Source of the DNA: Agrococcus sp.
GTDB lineage: Bacteria; Actinomycetota; Actinomycetes; Actinomycetales; Microbacteriaceae
Direction of reading: 5' to 3'
Length of the DNA: 39,690 bases
Assembly: GCA_031178105.1 (NCBI GenBank)
Contig: JAPSJX010000010.1
Coordinates: forward strand, 1-39,690
Below, piece after piece: positions 24,670-32,948 of the stretch. How positions within the stretch are numbered: position 1 is the first letter of the stretch; each line of letters starts with the position of its first letter. Made by a program: the position numbers and the translations under genes. A model generated the notes under the pieces. That model made no database searches, was not told the origin of the DNA, and was given only the letters and a program-made list of their open reading frames with translations.

Positions 24670-25569
24670 CTAGACCTCCGCCGCGTTCCACGTGTCGCAG
24701 GCACCGACGCCCTGCTCGACGCCCGTCATCAGCCAGCGCATGCGCTGCTCGCTCGAGCCGTGCGTCCAGCCCTCCGGGTTCACGCCGCCGCCGCCCATCT
24801 GCTGGAGCGCGTCGTCACCGATCGTGTGCGCCGCATCCACAGCCTGGTTCAGCTGCTCCTGCGTCGGCCGCTCGAGCACGGGTGCTCCGCCGTCGTCGTC
24901 CCGCACCTGCGACGCCCCGCCGATCCACGCCCCGGCGTAGCAGTCGGCCTGCAGCTCGCTGCGCACGGCCGAGGACTGCGGGCCGGTGTCGCCCTGCTGC
25001 ACCCGGCCGAGCTGACCGGTGACCTGCTGGATGTGGTGGCCCCACTCGTGCGCGAGCACGTACAGCTCGGCGAGGTTGCCGCCCTCGGCGCCGAACTGGT
25101 CGCGCATCTGCTGGAAGAAGGTGGTGTCGATGTAGATGCGCTGGTCAGGCGGGCAGTAGAACGGCCCGACCGCGCTGGTCGCGCCGCCGCATCCGGTCTG
25201 CACCTGCCGGTCGAACAGCTGCACCGTCGGGTCGACGTACTCGATGCCGTTCGCGCTCGCCGTCTCGCTCCAGAAGCGGGACATCGAGTCGGCGCCGCCC
25301 TCCATGCGGCAGGTGACGTTGTTCGGGTCGTTGGCGTCTGCGCCCGTGCAGCCCGTGACCTCCTGGCCCCGGCTCTGCGACTGCGACTGCGGCTCGATGG
25401 GCGCGCCCGGCGCGAGCCCCGTCAGGTCGACGCCGAAGATCATCGAGGCGATCACGAGGATGACTGTGAGGATGCCGCCGCCGCCGACCGCGATCGCGCC
25501 GCCGCCGCCACCACCACCGCCCCGGCTCACCGCACTGGTGTCGAAGTTCGCGCCGCCCCTGAACGTCAT
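24670..25569 (-). CDS. neutral zinc metallopeptidase (YpfJ-like)
   Basis: 299 residues. A Gly-rich N-terminus and one membrane helix (about 24-48) anchor the protein, with the domain probably outside. The zinc site is HEWGHH, preceded by ELYVLA, with the third ligand region in SELQADCYAGAWI. The conserved blocks FYCPPDQRIYIDT and WTHGSSEQRMRWL complete the YpfJ/neutral zinc metallopeptidase family signature. Several Cys outside the membrane could form disulfides. ATG at 25569 lies six bases after TATTGT, so the message is probably leaderless. Its substrate is not known. Confidence 0.93.
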   Translation of the reverse strand: MTFRGGANFDTSAVSRGGGGGGGGAIAVGGGGILTVILVIASMIFGVDLTGLAPGAPIEPQSQSQSRGQEVTGCTGADANDPNNVTCRMEGGADSMSRFWSETASANGIEYVDPTVQLFDRQVQTGCGGATSAVGPFYCPPDQRIYIDTTFFQQMRDQFGAEGGNLAELYVLAHEWGHHIQQVTGQLGRVQQGDTGPQSSAVRSELQADCYAGAWIGGASQVRDDDGGAPVLERPTQEQLNQAVDAAHTIGDDALQQMGGGGVNPEGWTHGSSEQRMRWLMTGVEQGVGACDTWNAAEV

Positions 25570-25575
25570 GGACAG

Positions 25576-25581
25576 ACAATA
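25576..25581 (-). promoter_or_regulatory. -10 hexamer of leaderless metallopeptidase transcript
   Basis: TATTGT on the minus strand, six bases before the ATG at 25569. Confidence 0.65.
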
Positions 25582-25659
25582 GCCCCGGGGTGATGCGGGG
25601 TCGCCGGGAATCCGAGCGCCAGGAACGGCCCGGGCCGCCGACGGCATCCGCGGCATCCG

Positions 25660-25665
25660 TAGACT
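25660..25665 (+). promoter_or_regulatory. -10 hexamer of purSQ
   Basis: TAGACT, as before purF. The ATG of purS is 40 bases downstream behind a GGGAG ribosome site. Confidence 0.55.
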
Positions 25666-25705
25666 GGAGTCGCACCCCCACCCCTCGAGCCCCAGGGAGC
25701 GACCC

Positions 25706-25978
25706 ATGGCCCTCATCGTCGTCGACGTCATGCCGAAGGCGGAGATCCTCGATCCGCAGGGCAAGGCGGTCACCCGCGCGCTCGCCCGGCTCGGCCACGG
25801 GGCGGTGGGCGACGTGCGCGTCGGCAAGCGCTTCGAGCTGCAGGTCGACGGACCGGTGACGGACGCGCTGCTCGCCGAGGTGCGCGAGGTCGCCGACGAG
25901 GTGCTCGCGAACACGGTCATCGAGGACGTCGTCGACATCCACGTCGTGGACGAGGCGGCGCAGGAGTCGTCGCTGTGA
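25706..25978 (+). CDS. purS: FGAM synthase subunit PurS
   Basis: 90 residues. Small structural subunit that couples PurQ and PurL in FGAM synthase. [31 protein letters not shown], followed by [13 protein letters not shown], is the family signature. The fold is a two-strand/helix repeat that dimerises. The stop overlaps the purQ start as GTGA. Confidence 0.96.
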   Translation: MALIVVDVMPKAEILDPQGKAVTRALARLGHGAVGDVRVGKRFELQVDGPVTDALLAEVREVADEVLANTVIEDVVDIHVVDEAAQESSL

Positions 25979-26664
25979 GGGTCGGCGTCATCACCTTCCC
26001 CGGCACGCTCGACGACCGGGACGCGCAGCGTGCGGTGCGGCTCGCCGGCCACGAGGCGGTCGCGCTGTGGCACGGCGAGCACGACCTGCACGGCGTCGAT
26101 GCGCTCGTGCTCCCGGGCGGCTTCTCGTACGGCGACTACCTGCGCTGCGGCGCGATCGCCGCGCGCTCCCCGATCATGACCGAGGTCGTCGAGGCCGCCG
26201 AGCGCGGCATGCCCGTGCTCGGCATCTGCAACGGCTTCCAGATGCTGACCGAGGCGCGCCTGCTGCCCGGTGGCCTCGTGCGCAACCAGACGGGCGTCTT
26301 CGTGCGCCGCGATCAGGTGCTGCGCGTCGAGCGCACCTCGACCGACTGGACGAACCGGTTCGACGAGGGCCAGGAGATCGTCATCCCGCTCAAGAACGGC
26401 GAGGGCCGCTTCGTGGCGACGCCGGAGGAGATCGCGCGCATCGAGGACGAGGGACTCGTCGTGTTCCGATACGTCGGCGACGACCCCAACGGCTCGGTCG
26501 ACGCGATCGCCGGTCTGGCGAACGCGGCCGGCAACGTCGTGGGCCTCATGCCGCATCCGGAGCACGCCGTCGAGCTGGGCTTCGGCCCGACGACGACCCG
26601 CATGAAGTCGGGTCTCGACGGCCTCGACATCTTCAAGTCGGCGCTCGAGCGCATCGCGGCCTGA
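25975..26664 (+). CDS. purQ: FGAM synthase glutaminase subunit PurQ
   Basis: 229 residues. Class I glutamine amidotransferase that releases ammonia for PurL. Motifs: [34 protein letters not shown], nucleophile Cys in GICNGFQML, and the His/Glu of [13 protein letters not shown] at 25975 overlaps the purS stop by four bases. purL follows after an inserted DUF3817 gene rather than directly. Confidence 0.97.
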   Translation: MRVGVITFPGTLDDRDAQRAVRLAGHEAVALWHGEHDLHGVDALVLPGGFSYGDYLRCGAIAARSPIMTEVVEAAERGMPVLGICNGFQMLTEARLLPGGLVRNQTGVFVRRDQVLRVERTSTDWTNRFDEGQEIVIPLKNGEGRFVATPEEIARIEDEGLVVFRYVGDDPNGSVDAIAGLANAAGNVVGLMPHPEHAVELGFGPTTTRMKSGLDGLDIFKSALERIAA

Positions 26665-26697
26665 CGCGCCGCGCGCCCCGCTCGCGGGCCCCGCGCT

Positions 26698-26817
26698 CGC
26701 GTTGAGCGTTTGCGTCCGAGTCGCCCTCGACTCGGACGCAAACCCTCCACCGCCTGCCGGGCCCCCCGTACGCGTTGATGGTTCGCGTCCGAGTCGCCCT
26801 GCACTCGGACGCGAACC
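26698..26817. repeat. two tandem palindromic repeats, family B
   Basis: Two units with a 73-base period. The first has a 14-pair stem (26708-26721 with 26730-26743), the second a 15-pair stem (26780-26794 with 26803-26817). Both have eight-base loops beginning CGCCCT and are preceded by CGCGTTGA. Where the stems differ (TTTGCG versus TTCGCG) the opposite arms differ to match. The element fills the gap between purQ and DUF3817. Confidence 0.88.
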
Positions 26818-26836
26818 CTCGACCGACCGCCCCCCG

Positions 26837-26842
26837 TAGGCT
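26837..26842 (+). promoter_or_regulatory. -10 hexamer of leaderless DUF3817 transcript
   Basis: TAGGCT, six bases before the ATG at 26849. Confidence 0.6.
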
Positions 26843-26848
26843 GGCTAC

Positions 26849-27343
26849 ATGGCGGATGCGACGCGCACGACCTCGGCCGGACCGACGCCGAAGCGGGTCT
26901 ACCGCGCCCTCGCGATCGCCGAGGCCGTCACCTGGACGCTGCTCATCGGCGCGATGATCGCGAAGCACGCCTTCGAGGTCGACGCGCTCGTGCCGATCGC
27001 CGGGCCGGTCCACGGCTTCGTCTTCCTCGCCTACGGCGCGATGCAGCTCGTCGTCGGGCGCAACCAGCGTTGGCCGGAAGGCACGGTCCTGCTCGGCATC
27101 GTCACCGCTGTCGTGCCCTACGCGACCGTCCCCTGGGAGCGCCGCCTCGCGCGCGGAGGGGCGCTCGAGGGGCCGTGGCGCACCGAGGCGACCGACGACC
27201 CGCGCGACGCCACCCCGATCGACCGCGCGTTCCGCTGGGGCGTGACCCACCCGCTCCTGCTCGTCGTCGTGGCCCTGCTGCTGGTCGTCGTCGCGTTCGC
27301 CGTGCTGCTGCACGCCGGCCCGCCGAGCGAGTGGTTCGCCTGA
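26849..27343 (+). CDS. DUF3817 integral membrane protein
   Basis: 164 residues. The conserved DUF3817 core is RVYRALAIAEAVTWTLLIG, followed by PIAGPVHGFVFLAYGAMQLVVG and a third helix ending TVPWERRL. A charged loop and a fourth helix (about 130-153) follow. DUF3817 proteins are small actinobacterial/firmicute membrane proteins of unknown role. ATG at 26849 has a -10 at leaderless distance, so the gene is transcribed on its own, between purQ and purL. Confidence 0.9.
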   Translation: MADATRTTSAGPTPKRVYRALAIAEAVTWTLLIGAMIAKHAFEVDALVPIAGPVHGFVFLAYGAMQLVVGRNQRWPEGTVLLGIVTAVVPYATVPWERRLARGGALEGPWRTEATDDPRDATPIDRAFRWGVTHPLLLVVVALLLVVVAFAVLLHAGPPSEWFA

Positions 27344-27368
27344 GCGCCGCCGGGCGCGGCCCGCTCGG

Positions 27369-27374
27369 TAGGAT
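27369..27374 (+). promoter_or_regulatory. -10 hexamer of purL
   Basis: TAGGAT, 33 bases before the GTG at 27408, which has its own AGGAG ribosome site. Confidence 0.5.
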
Positions 27375-27407
27375 CGAGGGACCGCCGAGCAGAGCTCTAG
27401 GAGAGTC

Positions 27408-29708
27408 GTGACCGCTTCCACCCAGCGTCCCAGCGCACTGCGCGACACCGTCGACCGCGCCGCCGCGACCCCGGAGCGCGAGCAGCCGTTCGCGGCCCTC
27501 GGTCTCAAGCCCGACGAGTACGCGCGCATCCGCGACATCCTCGGACGCCGTCCCACGAGCGCCGAGCTCGCGATGTACTCGGTGATGTGGAGCGAGCACT
27601 GCTCCTACAAGTCGTCGAAGACGCACCTGCGCACCTTCGGCCAGAAGGTCACGCCCGAGATGGGCGAGCGCCTCATGGTCGGCATGGGCCAGAACGCGGG
27701 CGTCATCGACGTCGGCGAGGGCTGGGCGGTCACCTTCAAGATCGAGAGCCACAACCACCCCTCGTTCGTCGAGCCCTTCCAGGGTGCCGCGACGGGCGTC
27801 GGCGGCATCGTCCGCGACATCATCTCGATGGGCGCGCGACCGGTCGCGGTGATGGATGCGCTGCGGTTCGGCGCGATCGACCACCCCGACACGGCGCGCG
27901 TCGTGCACGGCGTCGTCGGCGGCATCTCGTTCTACGGCAACTGCCTCGGCCTGCCGAACATCGGCGGCGAGACCGTCTTCGACGCGGTCTACCAGGGCAA
28001 CCCGCTGGTGAACGCGCTCGCGGTCGGCGTGCTGCGGCACGAGGACCTGCACCTCGCGAACGCGACCGGCGTGGGCAACAAGGTCGTGCTCTTCGGCGCG
28101 CGCACGGGCGGCGACGGCATCGGCGGCGCATCCATCCTCGCCTCCGAGTCGTTCGACGACGAGGGTCCCGCCAAGCGCCCCGCCGTGCAGGTGGGCGACC
28201 CCTTCGCCGAGAAGGTGCTCATCGAGTGCTGCCTCGAGCTCTACGCCGCTCACGTGGTCGAGGGCATCCAGGACCTCGGCGCCGCCGGCATCTCGTGCGC
28301 GACGAGCGAGCTCGCCGCGAACGGCGACTCCGGCATGCGCGTCGAGCTCGACCACGTGCTGCTGCGCGACCCCACGCTCACGGCCGAGGAGATCCTCATG
28401 TCGGAGTCGCAGGAGCGCATGATGGCGATCGTCGCTCCCGAGAAGCTCGACGAGTTCCTCGCGATCACGGGCAAGTGGGATGTCGAGACGAGCGTGCTCG
28501 GCGAGGTCACCGGTGACGGCCGGCTCGTCATCACGCACTCCGGCGACGTGATCGTCGACGTGGACCCGAAGACGGTCGCGATCGACTCCCCCGTCTACGA
28601 CCGGCCGATGGCACGGCCCGAGTGGCAGGACGCGCTGCAGGCCGACACCGCTCGCAACCTCCCGCGCGCCACCGGTGCGGCGCTCGGCGACCAGCTGCTC
28701 GCGCTCGCCGGCTCGGCGAACCTGGCGGACGCATCCTGGATCACCGACCAGTACGACGACTACGTGCTCGGCAACACGGCGCTCTCGACGCCTGACGACG
28801 CCGGAATGGTGCGCATCGACGAGGAGTCGGGGCTCGGCTTCTCGGTCGCCGTCGACGCGAACGGCCGCTACTGCCAGCTCGACCCGCGCGAGGGCGCGAA
28901 GCTCGCGCTCGCGGAGGCGTACCGCAACGTGGCGGTGTCGGGGGCGACGCCGGTGGGCGTGAGCGACTGCCTGAACTTCGGCAACCCCGAGATCCCGGCT
29001 GTCATGTGGCAGTTCGCGGAGGCCGTCGACGGCCTCGCGGACGGCTGCGTCGAGCTCGGCATCCCGGTGACGGGCGGCAACGTGTCGTTCTACAACCAGA
29101 CCGGCGAGACGCAGATCCACCCCACGCCCGTGGTCGGCGTGCTCGGGATCATCGACGACGTGGACCGCCGCCTGCCGTCCGGCTGGCAGGACGACGGCCA
29201 GGCGCTCTTCCTGCTCGGCACGACCCGCGACGAGCTCGACGGCTCCGCGTGGGCGGGCGCGATCCATGACCACCTCGGCGGCATGCCGCCGAAGGTCGAC
29301 CTCGCCGCCGAGAAGGCGCTCGCCGGGCTCATGCACGGCGTGGCCTTCGAGGGTCTCGCCACGGCCGCGCACGACCTCTCGGAGGGCGGCCTCGGCATGG
29401 CCGTCGCCGAGGGCGCGCTGCGCTTCGGCAACGGCGCGCGCATCTGGCTCTCGGGCATCACCGAGCGCGACGGGGTCGACGACACCGCAGCGCTCTTCTC
29501 GGAGTCGGGCGCTCGCGCGCTCGTCGCCGTGGCGCGCGAGGACGAGGTCAAGTTCACCGGCATGTGCGAGGCGCGAGGCGTGCCCGTGCTGCGCATCGGC
29601 GTGACGGATGCGACGAGCGGCGAGATCGAGATCCAGGACGTCGCGACCCTCTCGCTCGCCGACCTCCGCACCGCCAACCGCGCGCCCATCCGCTCGCGCT
29701 TCGCCTGA
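27408..29708 (+). CDS. purL: FGAM synthase large subunit PurL
   Basis: 766 residues. ATP-dependent amination of FGAR to FGAM, using ammonia from PurQ. This is the separate-subunit form, matching the purS and purQ genes upstream. Motifs: [22 protein letters not shown]-type start, [41 protein letters not shown] and [13 protein letters not shown] in the first half. [10 protein letters not shown]-type ([19 protein letters not shown]) and [16 protein letters not shown] are in the second. GTG at 27408 follows AGGAG. A family A palindrome lies just after the stop. Confidence 0.97.
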   Translation: MTASTQRPSALRDTVDRAAATPEREQPFAALGLKPDEYARIRDILGRRPTSAELAMYSVMWSEHCSYKSSKTHLRTFGQKVTPEMGERLMVGMGQNAGVIDVGEGWAVTFKIESHNHPSFVEPFQGAATGVGGIVRDIISMGARPVAVMDALRFGAIDHPDTARVVHGVVGGISFYGNCLGLPNIGGETVFDAVYQGNPLVNALAVGVLRHEDLHLANATGVGNKVVLFGARTGGDGIGGASILASESFDDEGPAKRPAVQVGDPFAEKVLIECCLELYAAHVVEGIQDLGAAGISCATSELAANGDSGMRVELDHVLLRDPTLTAEEILMSESQERMMAIVAPEKLDEFLAITGKWDVETSVLGEVTGDGRLVITHSGDVIVDVDPKTVAIDSPVYDRPMARPEWQDALQADTARNLPRATGAALGDQLLALAGSANLADASWITDQYDDYVLGNTALSTPDDAGMVRIDEESGLGFSVAVDANGRYCQLDPREGAKLALAEAYRNVAVSGATPVGVSDCLNFGNPEIPAVMWQFAEAVDGLADGCVELGIPVTGGNVSFYNQTGETQIHPTPVVGVLGIIDDVDRRLPSGWQDDGQALFLLGTTRDELDGSAWAGAIHDHLGGMPPKVDLAAEKALAGLMHGVAFEGLATAAHDLSEGGLGMAVAEGALRFGNGARIWLSGITERDGVDDTAALFSESGARALVAVAREDEVKFTGMCEARGVPVLRIGVTDATSGEIEIQDVATLSLADLRTANRAPIRSRFA

Positions 29709-29714
29709 CCCGAT

Positions 29715-29778
29715 TCTCAACGGAGCAGTCGGCGGCACGAGGGCACTATCCCCTCGGCTGACCAGCTGCTCCGTTGAG
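29715..29778. repeat. palindromic intergenic repeat, family A copy 2
   Basis: A perfect 13-base inverted repeat (29716-29728 with 29766-29778) encloses a 37-base centre that itself has a GAGGG/CCCTC stem. It matches the element at 11158-11222 in arms and in the TCGGC and GACCAGC blocks. It lies seven bases after purL and could also end its transcript. Confidence 0.85.
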
Positions 29779-29791
29779 GATCCAACGAGCC

Positions 29792-29797
29792 TAGGCT
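29792..29797 (+). promoter_or_regulatory. -10 hexamer of leaderless DUF1761 transcript
   Basis: TAGGCT, six bases before the ATG at 29804. Confidence 0.6.
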
Positions 29798-29803
29798 TCA
29801 GCC

Positions 29804-30250
29804 ATGGAGACCTCGCAGTTCACGGTGCCTGCCGTCAACATCTTCGCCGTCCTGCTCGCGACCGTCGCCGCGATGGTCGTGGGCTTCGCCTACTACCACC
29901 CGAAGGTGCTCGGCACCTCGTGGATGAAGGCCATCGGCCACACGCGCGAGTCGATCAGCGATGGACCGAAGCCGTGGGTCTACCCGCTCACGATCCTCTG
30001 CGCCTTCGCGACCGCGTGGGTGCTCGCCGGCGCGGCGTGGATCAGCCAGCAGTTCTACGGCGGGTCCTTCCTGCTCAACACGCTGATCACCGCGTGGATC
30101 CTATTCATCGGCTTCACCCTCGCGCGCGTCGTCGTGCACGACGCCTTCGACCCGCGCGGCTTCCGCGTCACCGGGCACACGGCCCTCAACGAGGTGCTCG
30201 TGATCACCGCGATGGCGCTCGTCATCGGCGTCTGGCCCCCTGCGGCATGA
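29804..30250 (+). CDS. DUF1761 membrane protein
   Basis: 148 residues with four membrane helices. VGFAYYHPKVLGTSWMKAIGHT after the first helix is the DUF1761 hallmark (Y-x-P-x-x-x-G-x-x-W). The function is unknown. The ATG lies six bases after a -10 hexamer. The stop overlaps the next start as ATGA, so it is co-translated with an SRPBCC protein. Confidence 0.88.
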   Translation: METSQFTVPAVNIFAVLLATVAAMVVGFAYYHPKVLGTSWMKAIGHTRESISDGPKPWVYPLTILCAFATAWVLAGAAWISQQFYGGSFLLNTLITAWILFIGFTLARVVVHDAFDPRGFRVTGHTALNEVLVITAMALVIGVWPPAA

Positions 30251-30705
30251 GCGACATCACGCTCACCCTCGCGCGGACGATCGCGGCCCCGCCGGCGGCG
30301 GTCTGGCGCGTGCTCACCGACATCGACGCATCCGCGGCGGTGCTCTCCGGCGTGACGCGGGTCGAGCGCCTGTCGGGGGTCGGCTACAACATCGGCACTC
30401 GCTGGCGCGAGACCCGACGGGTCGCGGGCGGAGAGTCGAGCGAGGAGATGGAGGTCGTCGGGATCGACGAGGGCCGCTCGACGCTCATCGCCGCCGAGAC
30501 GAGCGGCATGGCCTACCGCACGGAGTTCACGCTAGAGCCCACGCCCGAAGGCACACTGCTGCGGATGCGCTTCAGCGGCACGCTGCTGTCGCCGTCGTGG
30601 GTGCAGCGCGCGATGGCGAAGCTGACGGCGCGGATCGGGATGTCGATCACCCGCCGGATGATGCAGCAGGACCTCGACGACATCGCGACTGCCGCAGAGG
30701 CTTGA
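30247..30705 (+). CDS. SRPBCC (START-like) family protein
   Basis: 152 residues. ITLTLARTIAAPPAAVWRVLTDIDASAAVLSGVTRVERLSG is the typical opening of polyketide-cyclase/START-like helix-grip folds, with a C-terminal long helix (IGMSITRRMMQQDLDDIATAAEA). These proteins bind hydrophobic ligands in a central cavity. The start is fixed by overlap with the DUF1761 stop. The ligand is unknown. Confidence 0.88.
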   Translation: MSDITLTLARTIAAPPAAVWRVLTDIDASAAVLSGVTRVERLSGVGYNIGTRWRETRRVAGGESSEEMEVVGIDEGRSTLIAAETSGMAYRTEFTLEPTPEGTLLRMRFSGTLLSPSWVQRAMAKLTARIGMSITRRMMQQDLDDIATAAEA

Positions 30706-30756
30706 CGCTAGCCTCAGCATCGGCGCAGGTGCGTCGGAGCTGAGCGATGCTCGACC

Positions 30757-30762
30757 TATGCT
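30757..30762 (+). promoter_or_regulatory. -10 hexamer of leaderless DUF2510/TM2 transcript
   Basis: TATGCT, six bases before the GTG at 30769. Confidence 0.65.
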
Positions 30763-30768
30763 GATGCA

Positions 30769-31275
30769 GTGACCGCTTCTCCCACTGCTCCGGGCTGGTA
30801 CGACGACGCCGAGGGCCGGCGTCGCTGGTGGGACGGGCAGCGCTGGGGCGCTTACGCGCCGTGGGGCGACGCGGCGCCGGGGGCGCGGGCAGCCTCGCCC
30901 GTGCCCGTGCGCCTCGACCGCCGACTGCTCCATGACCCGACCGCGCCGACCACGGCCCCTGCCGTCGTGCACCACGTCGTGCACGCGCCGGCGAAGGAGC
31001 TGACGGTCGCCTACCTGCTGCTGCTCTTCCTCGGCACCGTCGGCGCGCACCGCTTCTACCTCGGGCGCACCGGCTCCGCGATCGGGATGCTCTCGCTCGC
31101 CATCCTCGGCGCGCTCACCGCGCTCGTGCTCATCGGGTTCGTCCTGCTCGCTGCGGTCGCGGTCTGGTGGATCGTCGACCTGTTCCTGACGCCGGGCATG
31201 GTGCGCGACGAGAATCGGCGCGCCGCCATCGCCTCCGGCCCTGCGGGCTACTACCGCGGGTGGCCCGCAGCCTGA
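30769..31275 (+). CDS. DUF2510 and TM2 domain membrane protein
   Basis: 168 residues. Residues 5-35 form a DUF2510 motif (APGWYDDAEGRRRWWDGQRWG). A linker leads to a TM2 domain at about 75-150: KELTVAYLLLLFLGTVGAHRFYLGRTGSA, then a second helix and VWWIVDLFLTPGMV. The G-x-HRFYLG loop is the TM2 signature. DUF2510-TM2 fusions are frequent in actinobacteria and of unknown role. GTG at 30769 has a -10 hexamer at leaderless distance. The stop directly abuts the stop of the convergent chorismate mutase gene. Confidence 0.92.
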   Translation: MTASPTAPGWYDDAEGRRRWWDGQRWGAYAPWGDAAPGARAASPVPVRLDRRLLHDPTAPTTAPAVVHHVVHAPAKELTVAYLLLLFLGTVGAHRFYLGRTGSAIGMLSLAILGALTALVLIGFVLLAAVAVWWIVDLFLTPGMVRDENRRAAIASGPAGYYRGWPAA

Positions 31276-31566
31276 CTACTCGCCGCCGGCGATCCGCTCG
31301 TGGTGGTGGATGACCTCGGCGATCACGAACGTGATGAACTTCTCGGCGAACTCCGGATCGAGGTCGGCGTCCTCCGCGAGGCGGCGCAGCCGCGCGATCT
31401 GGGTGCGCTCGCGACCCGGGTCCGACGGCGGCATGCCGTGCCGGGCCTTCAGCTCGCCGACCGCCTGCGTGAGCTTGAACCGCTCCGCGAGCGTGTGGAT
31501 GAGGACGGCATCGACGTTGTCGATCGAGCGCCGCAAGCGCTGCAGCTGGTCGTCGGGCGAGCTCAT
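31276..31566 (-). CDS. chorismate mutase (AroQ type)
   Basis: 96 residues, all helical. LQRLRRSIDNVDAVLIHTLAERFKLTQAVGELKARHGMPPSDPGRERTQI carries the active-site Arg in the first helix, the R-x5-V-x3-K spacing and the D-x-x-R-E block of AroQ enzymes (chorismate to prephenate, for Phe and Tyr). The length and the 'GMPPSDPGRE' loop fit the short intracellular actinobacterial subfamily, which in mycobacteria needs DAHP synthase for full activity. ATG at 31566 overlaps the stop of the GNAT gene as ATGA. TAGGCT six bases upstream could also give a leaderless transcript. Confidence 0.9.
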   Translation of the reverse strand: MSSPDDQLQRLRRSIDNVDAVLIHTLAERFKLTQAVGELKARHGMPPSDPGRERTQIARLRRLAEDADLDPEFAEKFITFVIAEVIHHHERIAGGE

Positions 31567-32170
31567 GCCTCCAGCCTAGGTCGCGCGTCGATCCTCGCCT
31601 CGAGACCGCGCCGCACGGCGGGCCACTCGGAGGCGACGATCGAGTAGACGACGGTGTCGCGGAGCGTGCCCTTGTAGATCTGGTGGCTGCGCAGCACGCC
31701 GTCGAGCTTCGCACCGAGCCGCTCGATCGCGCCGCGCGACTGCCGATTGTGCCAGTGCGTGCGGAACTCGACCGCGATGCAGCCGAGCTCCTCGAACGCG
31801 CGCTCGAGCATGAGCAGCTTGATCACCGGGTTGATGCCGCTGCCCTGGGCCGACACCGCCATCCACGTCGACCCGACCTCGAGCCGCGGCGTCTCAGCCT
31901 CGATGTTCATGTAGGTCGTCATCCCACGGCGCGGCCGCCCGTGACGATCGCCCACGGCGCCATCGACCCCTCGGCATGCAGACCGAGCCGGCGCTCGATC
32001 TCGTCGCCGACCGCATCCGGCTCGGGCACCGAGGTGTACCACGCGCGGCGCCAGAGGTCGCCCTCCGCGGCGGCTGCGGCGAGCGCCGGCGCGTGCTCGT
32101 GCGACAGCGGCTCGAGGGTGACGAGCGGATGCGTCAGCGCGGGGAGGTCGAGGATGCTCACCCGGCCCAT
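31563..32170 (-). pseudogene. GNAT (RimJ/RimL-type) acetyltransferase split by a frameshift
   Basis: Two adjacent frames together make one normal 200-residue GNAT enzyme. The N-terminal part (32170 to 31919, 83 residues) reads ...HPLVTLEPLSHEHAPAL... to ...WAIVTGGRAVG then TGA. The C-terminal part (31922 to 31563, 119 residues) begins MTTYMNIEAETPRLEVGSTWM and contains the acetyl-CoA region and ...HWHNRQSRGAIERLGAKLDGVLR. In intact relatives the two join as V-G-M-T-T-Y. One missing base before the ATG explains the break. The junction is an exact ATGA overlap, so the halves could still be translated by coupling as two chains. The C-terminal stop in turn overlaps the chorismate mutase start. 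Confidence 0.8.
31573..31578 (-). promoter_or_regulatory. possible -10 hexamer of leaderless chorismate mutase transcript
   Basis: TAGGCT on the minus strand, six bases before the ATG at 31566, inside the last codons of the GNAT gene. It may be an internal promoter that keeps the mutase expressed despite the broken upstream gene. Confidence 0.45.
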
Positions 32171-32275
32171 TCTGCCGCCAGCGGGGCGCGAGCGAGCGCC
32201 GCTCGGGCCGACGACGGTCGACCTCGGAGCGTCGAATCCATTGCCCGCCGCCGTGCCGCGTGCGAGCATGCCCGC

Positions 32276-32902
32276 ATGACGGTGCACTTCGGCAGGGCCG
32301 CGTTCGAGCTCGTCGACCTCGTGGCGGCCGTGCCGCCCGATCGCCTCGGCGGCCCCGGCCTCGGAGAGTGGACGCTCCGCGAGCTCATCGGCCACACCTC
32401 GCGGGCGCTCTCGACCGTCGTCGCCTACCTCGCGCAGCCGGAGCCGTTCGACATCAGCGTGGCGTCGGCGGACGAGTACCTCGAGGTCGTGCTGCGGCAG
32501 CGCGGTGACGACGACGCGATCGCTGCTCGCGGCCGGCAGAGCGCTGAGCTCCTGGGCGACGACCCGGTCGGCGCGGTCCTCGACCTCGCGACCACCGCCG
32601 TCGAGGCGGTCGACCGCGCTGGGCTCGACCGCCTCATCGCGATCGGCGACGCCGCCGATGGCATTTCGATGCGGCTCGGCGAGTACCTGCGCACGCGCGT
32701 CTTCGAGCTCACCGTGCACGGCCTCGACATCGCCGATGCCGCCGGTGTCGCGTGGGCGCCGCCGCGCGCCCACCTGCTCGACGCGCTCCACCTCGCCGCC
32801 GACAACGCAGCCTCGCGCGGCGCCGGCGAGGAGGCCCTGCGCTTCCTGACCGGGCGCCGGCCGGATGCGGGGCTCGAGGGCGTGCTGCGGGCGGGCAGCT
32901 GA
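32276..32902 (+). CDS. maleylpyruvate isomerase/DinB-like (mycothiol-dependent) protein
   Basis: 208 residues. The N-terminal 150 residues match the MDMPI N-terminal domain of the DinB superfamily: GRAAFELVDLVAAVPPDRLGGPGLGEWTLRELIGHTSRAL with the metal-binding His, and RTRVFELTVHGLDIADAAG with the second His pair region. Members use a metal and mycothiol as cofactor in thiol-transfer or isomerase reactions. The exact substrate is unknown. ATG at 32276 is the first start that gives the full conserved N-terminus. It is divergent from the split GNAT gene. Confidence 0.85.
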   Translation: MTVHFGRAAFELVDLVAAVPPDRLGGPGLGEWTLRELIGHTSRALSTVVAYLAQPEPFDISVASADEYLEVVLRQRGDDDAIAARGRQSAELLGDDPVGAVLDLATTAVEAVDRAGLDRLIAIGDAADGISMRLGEYLRTRVFELTVHGLDIADAAGVAWAPPRAHLLDALHLAADNAASRGAGEEALRFLTGRRPDAGLEGVLRAGS

Positions 32903-32917
32903 CGGGGCGCCCTCCAG

Positions 32918-32947
32918 CGCGACCGCGTCGCCGACGCGATGGTCGCG
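32918..32947. terminator. bidirectional terminator candidate
   Basis: A seven-pair outer stem (32918-32924 with 32941-32947) and a four-pair inner stem (32925-32928 with 32934-32937) lie between the convergent MDMPI-like and glycosyltransferase genes. Confidence 0.6.
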
Positions 32948-32948
32948 T

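Noticed and set aside
31915-31925. Programmed ribosomal frameshift in the GNAT gene
   Set aside because: No slippery heptamer is present at the junction; a one-base loss with possible reinitiation is simpler.
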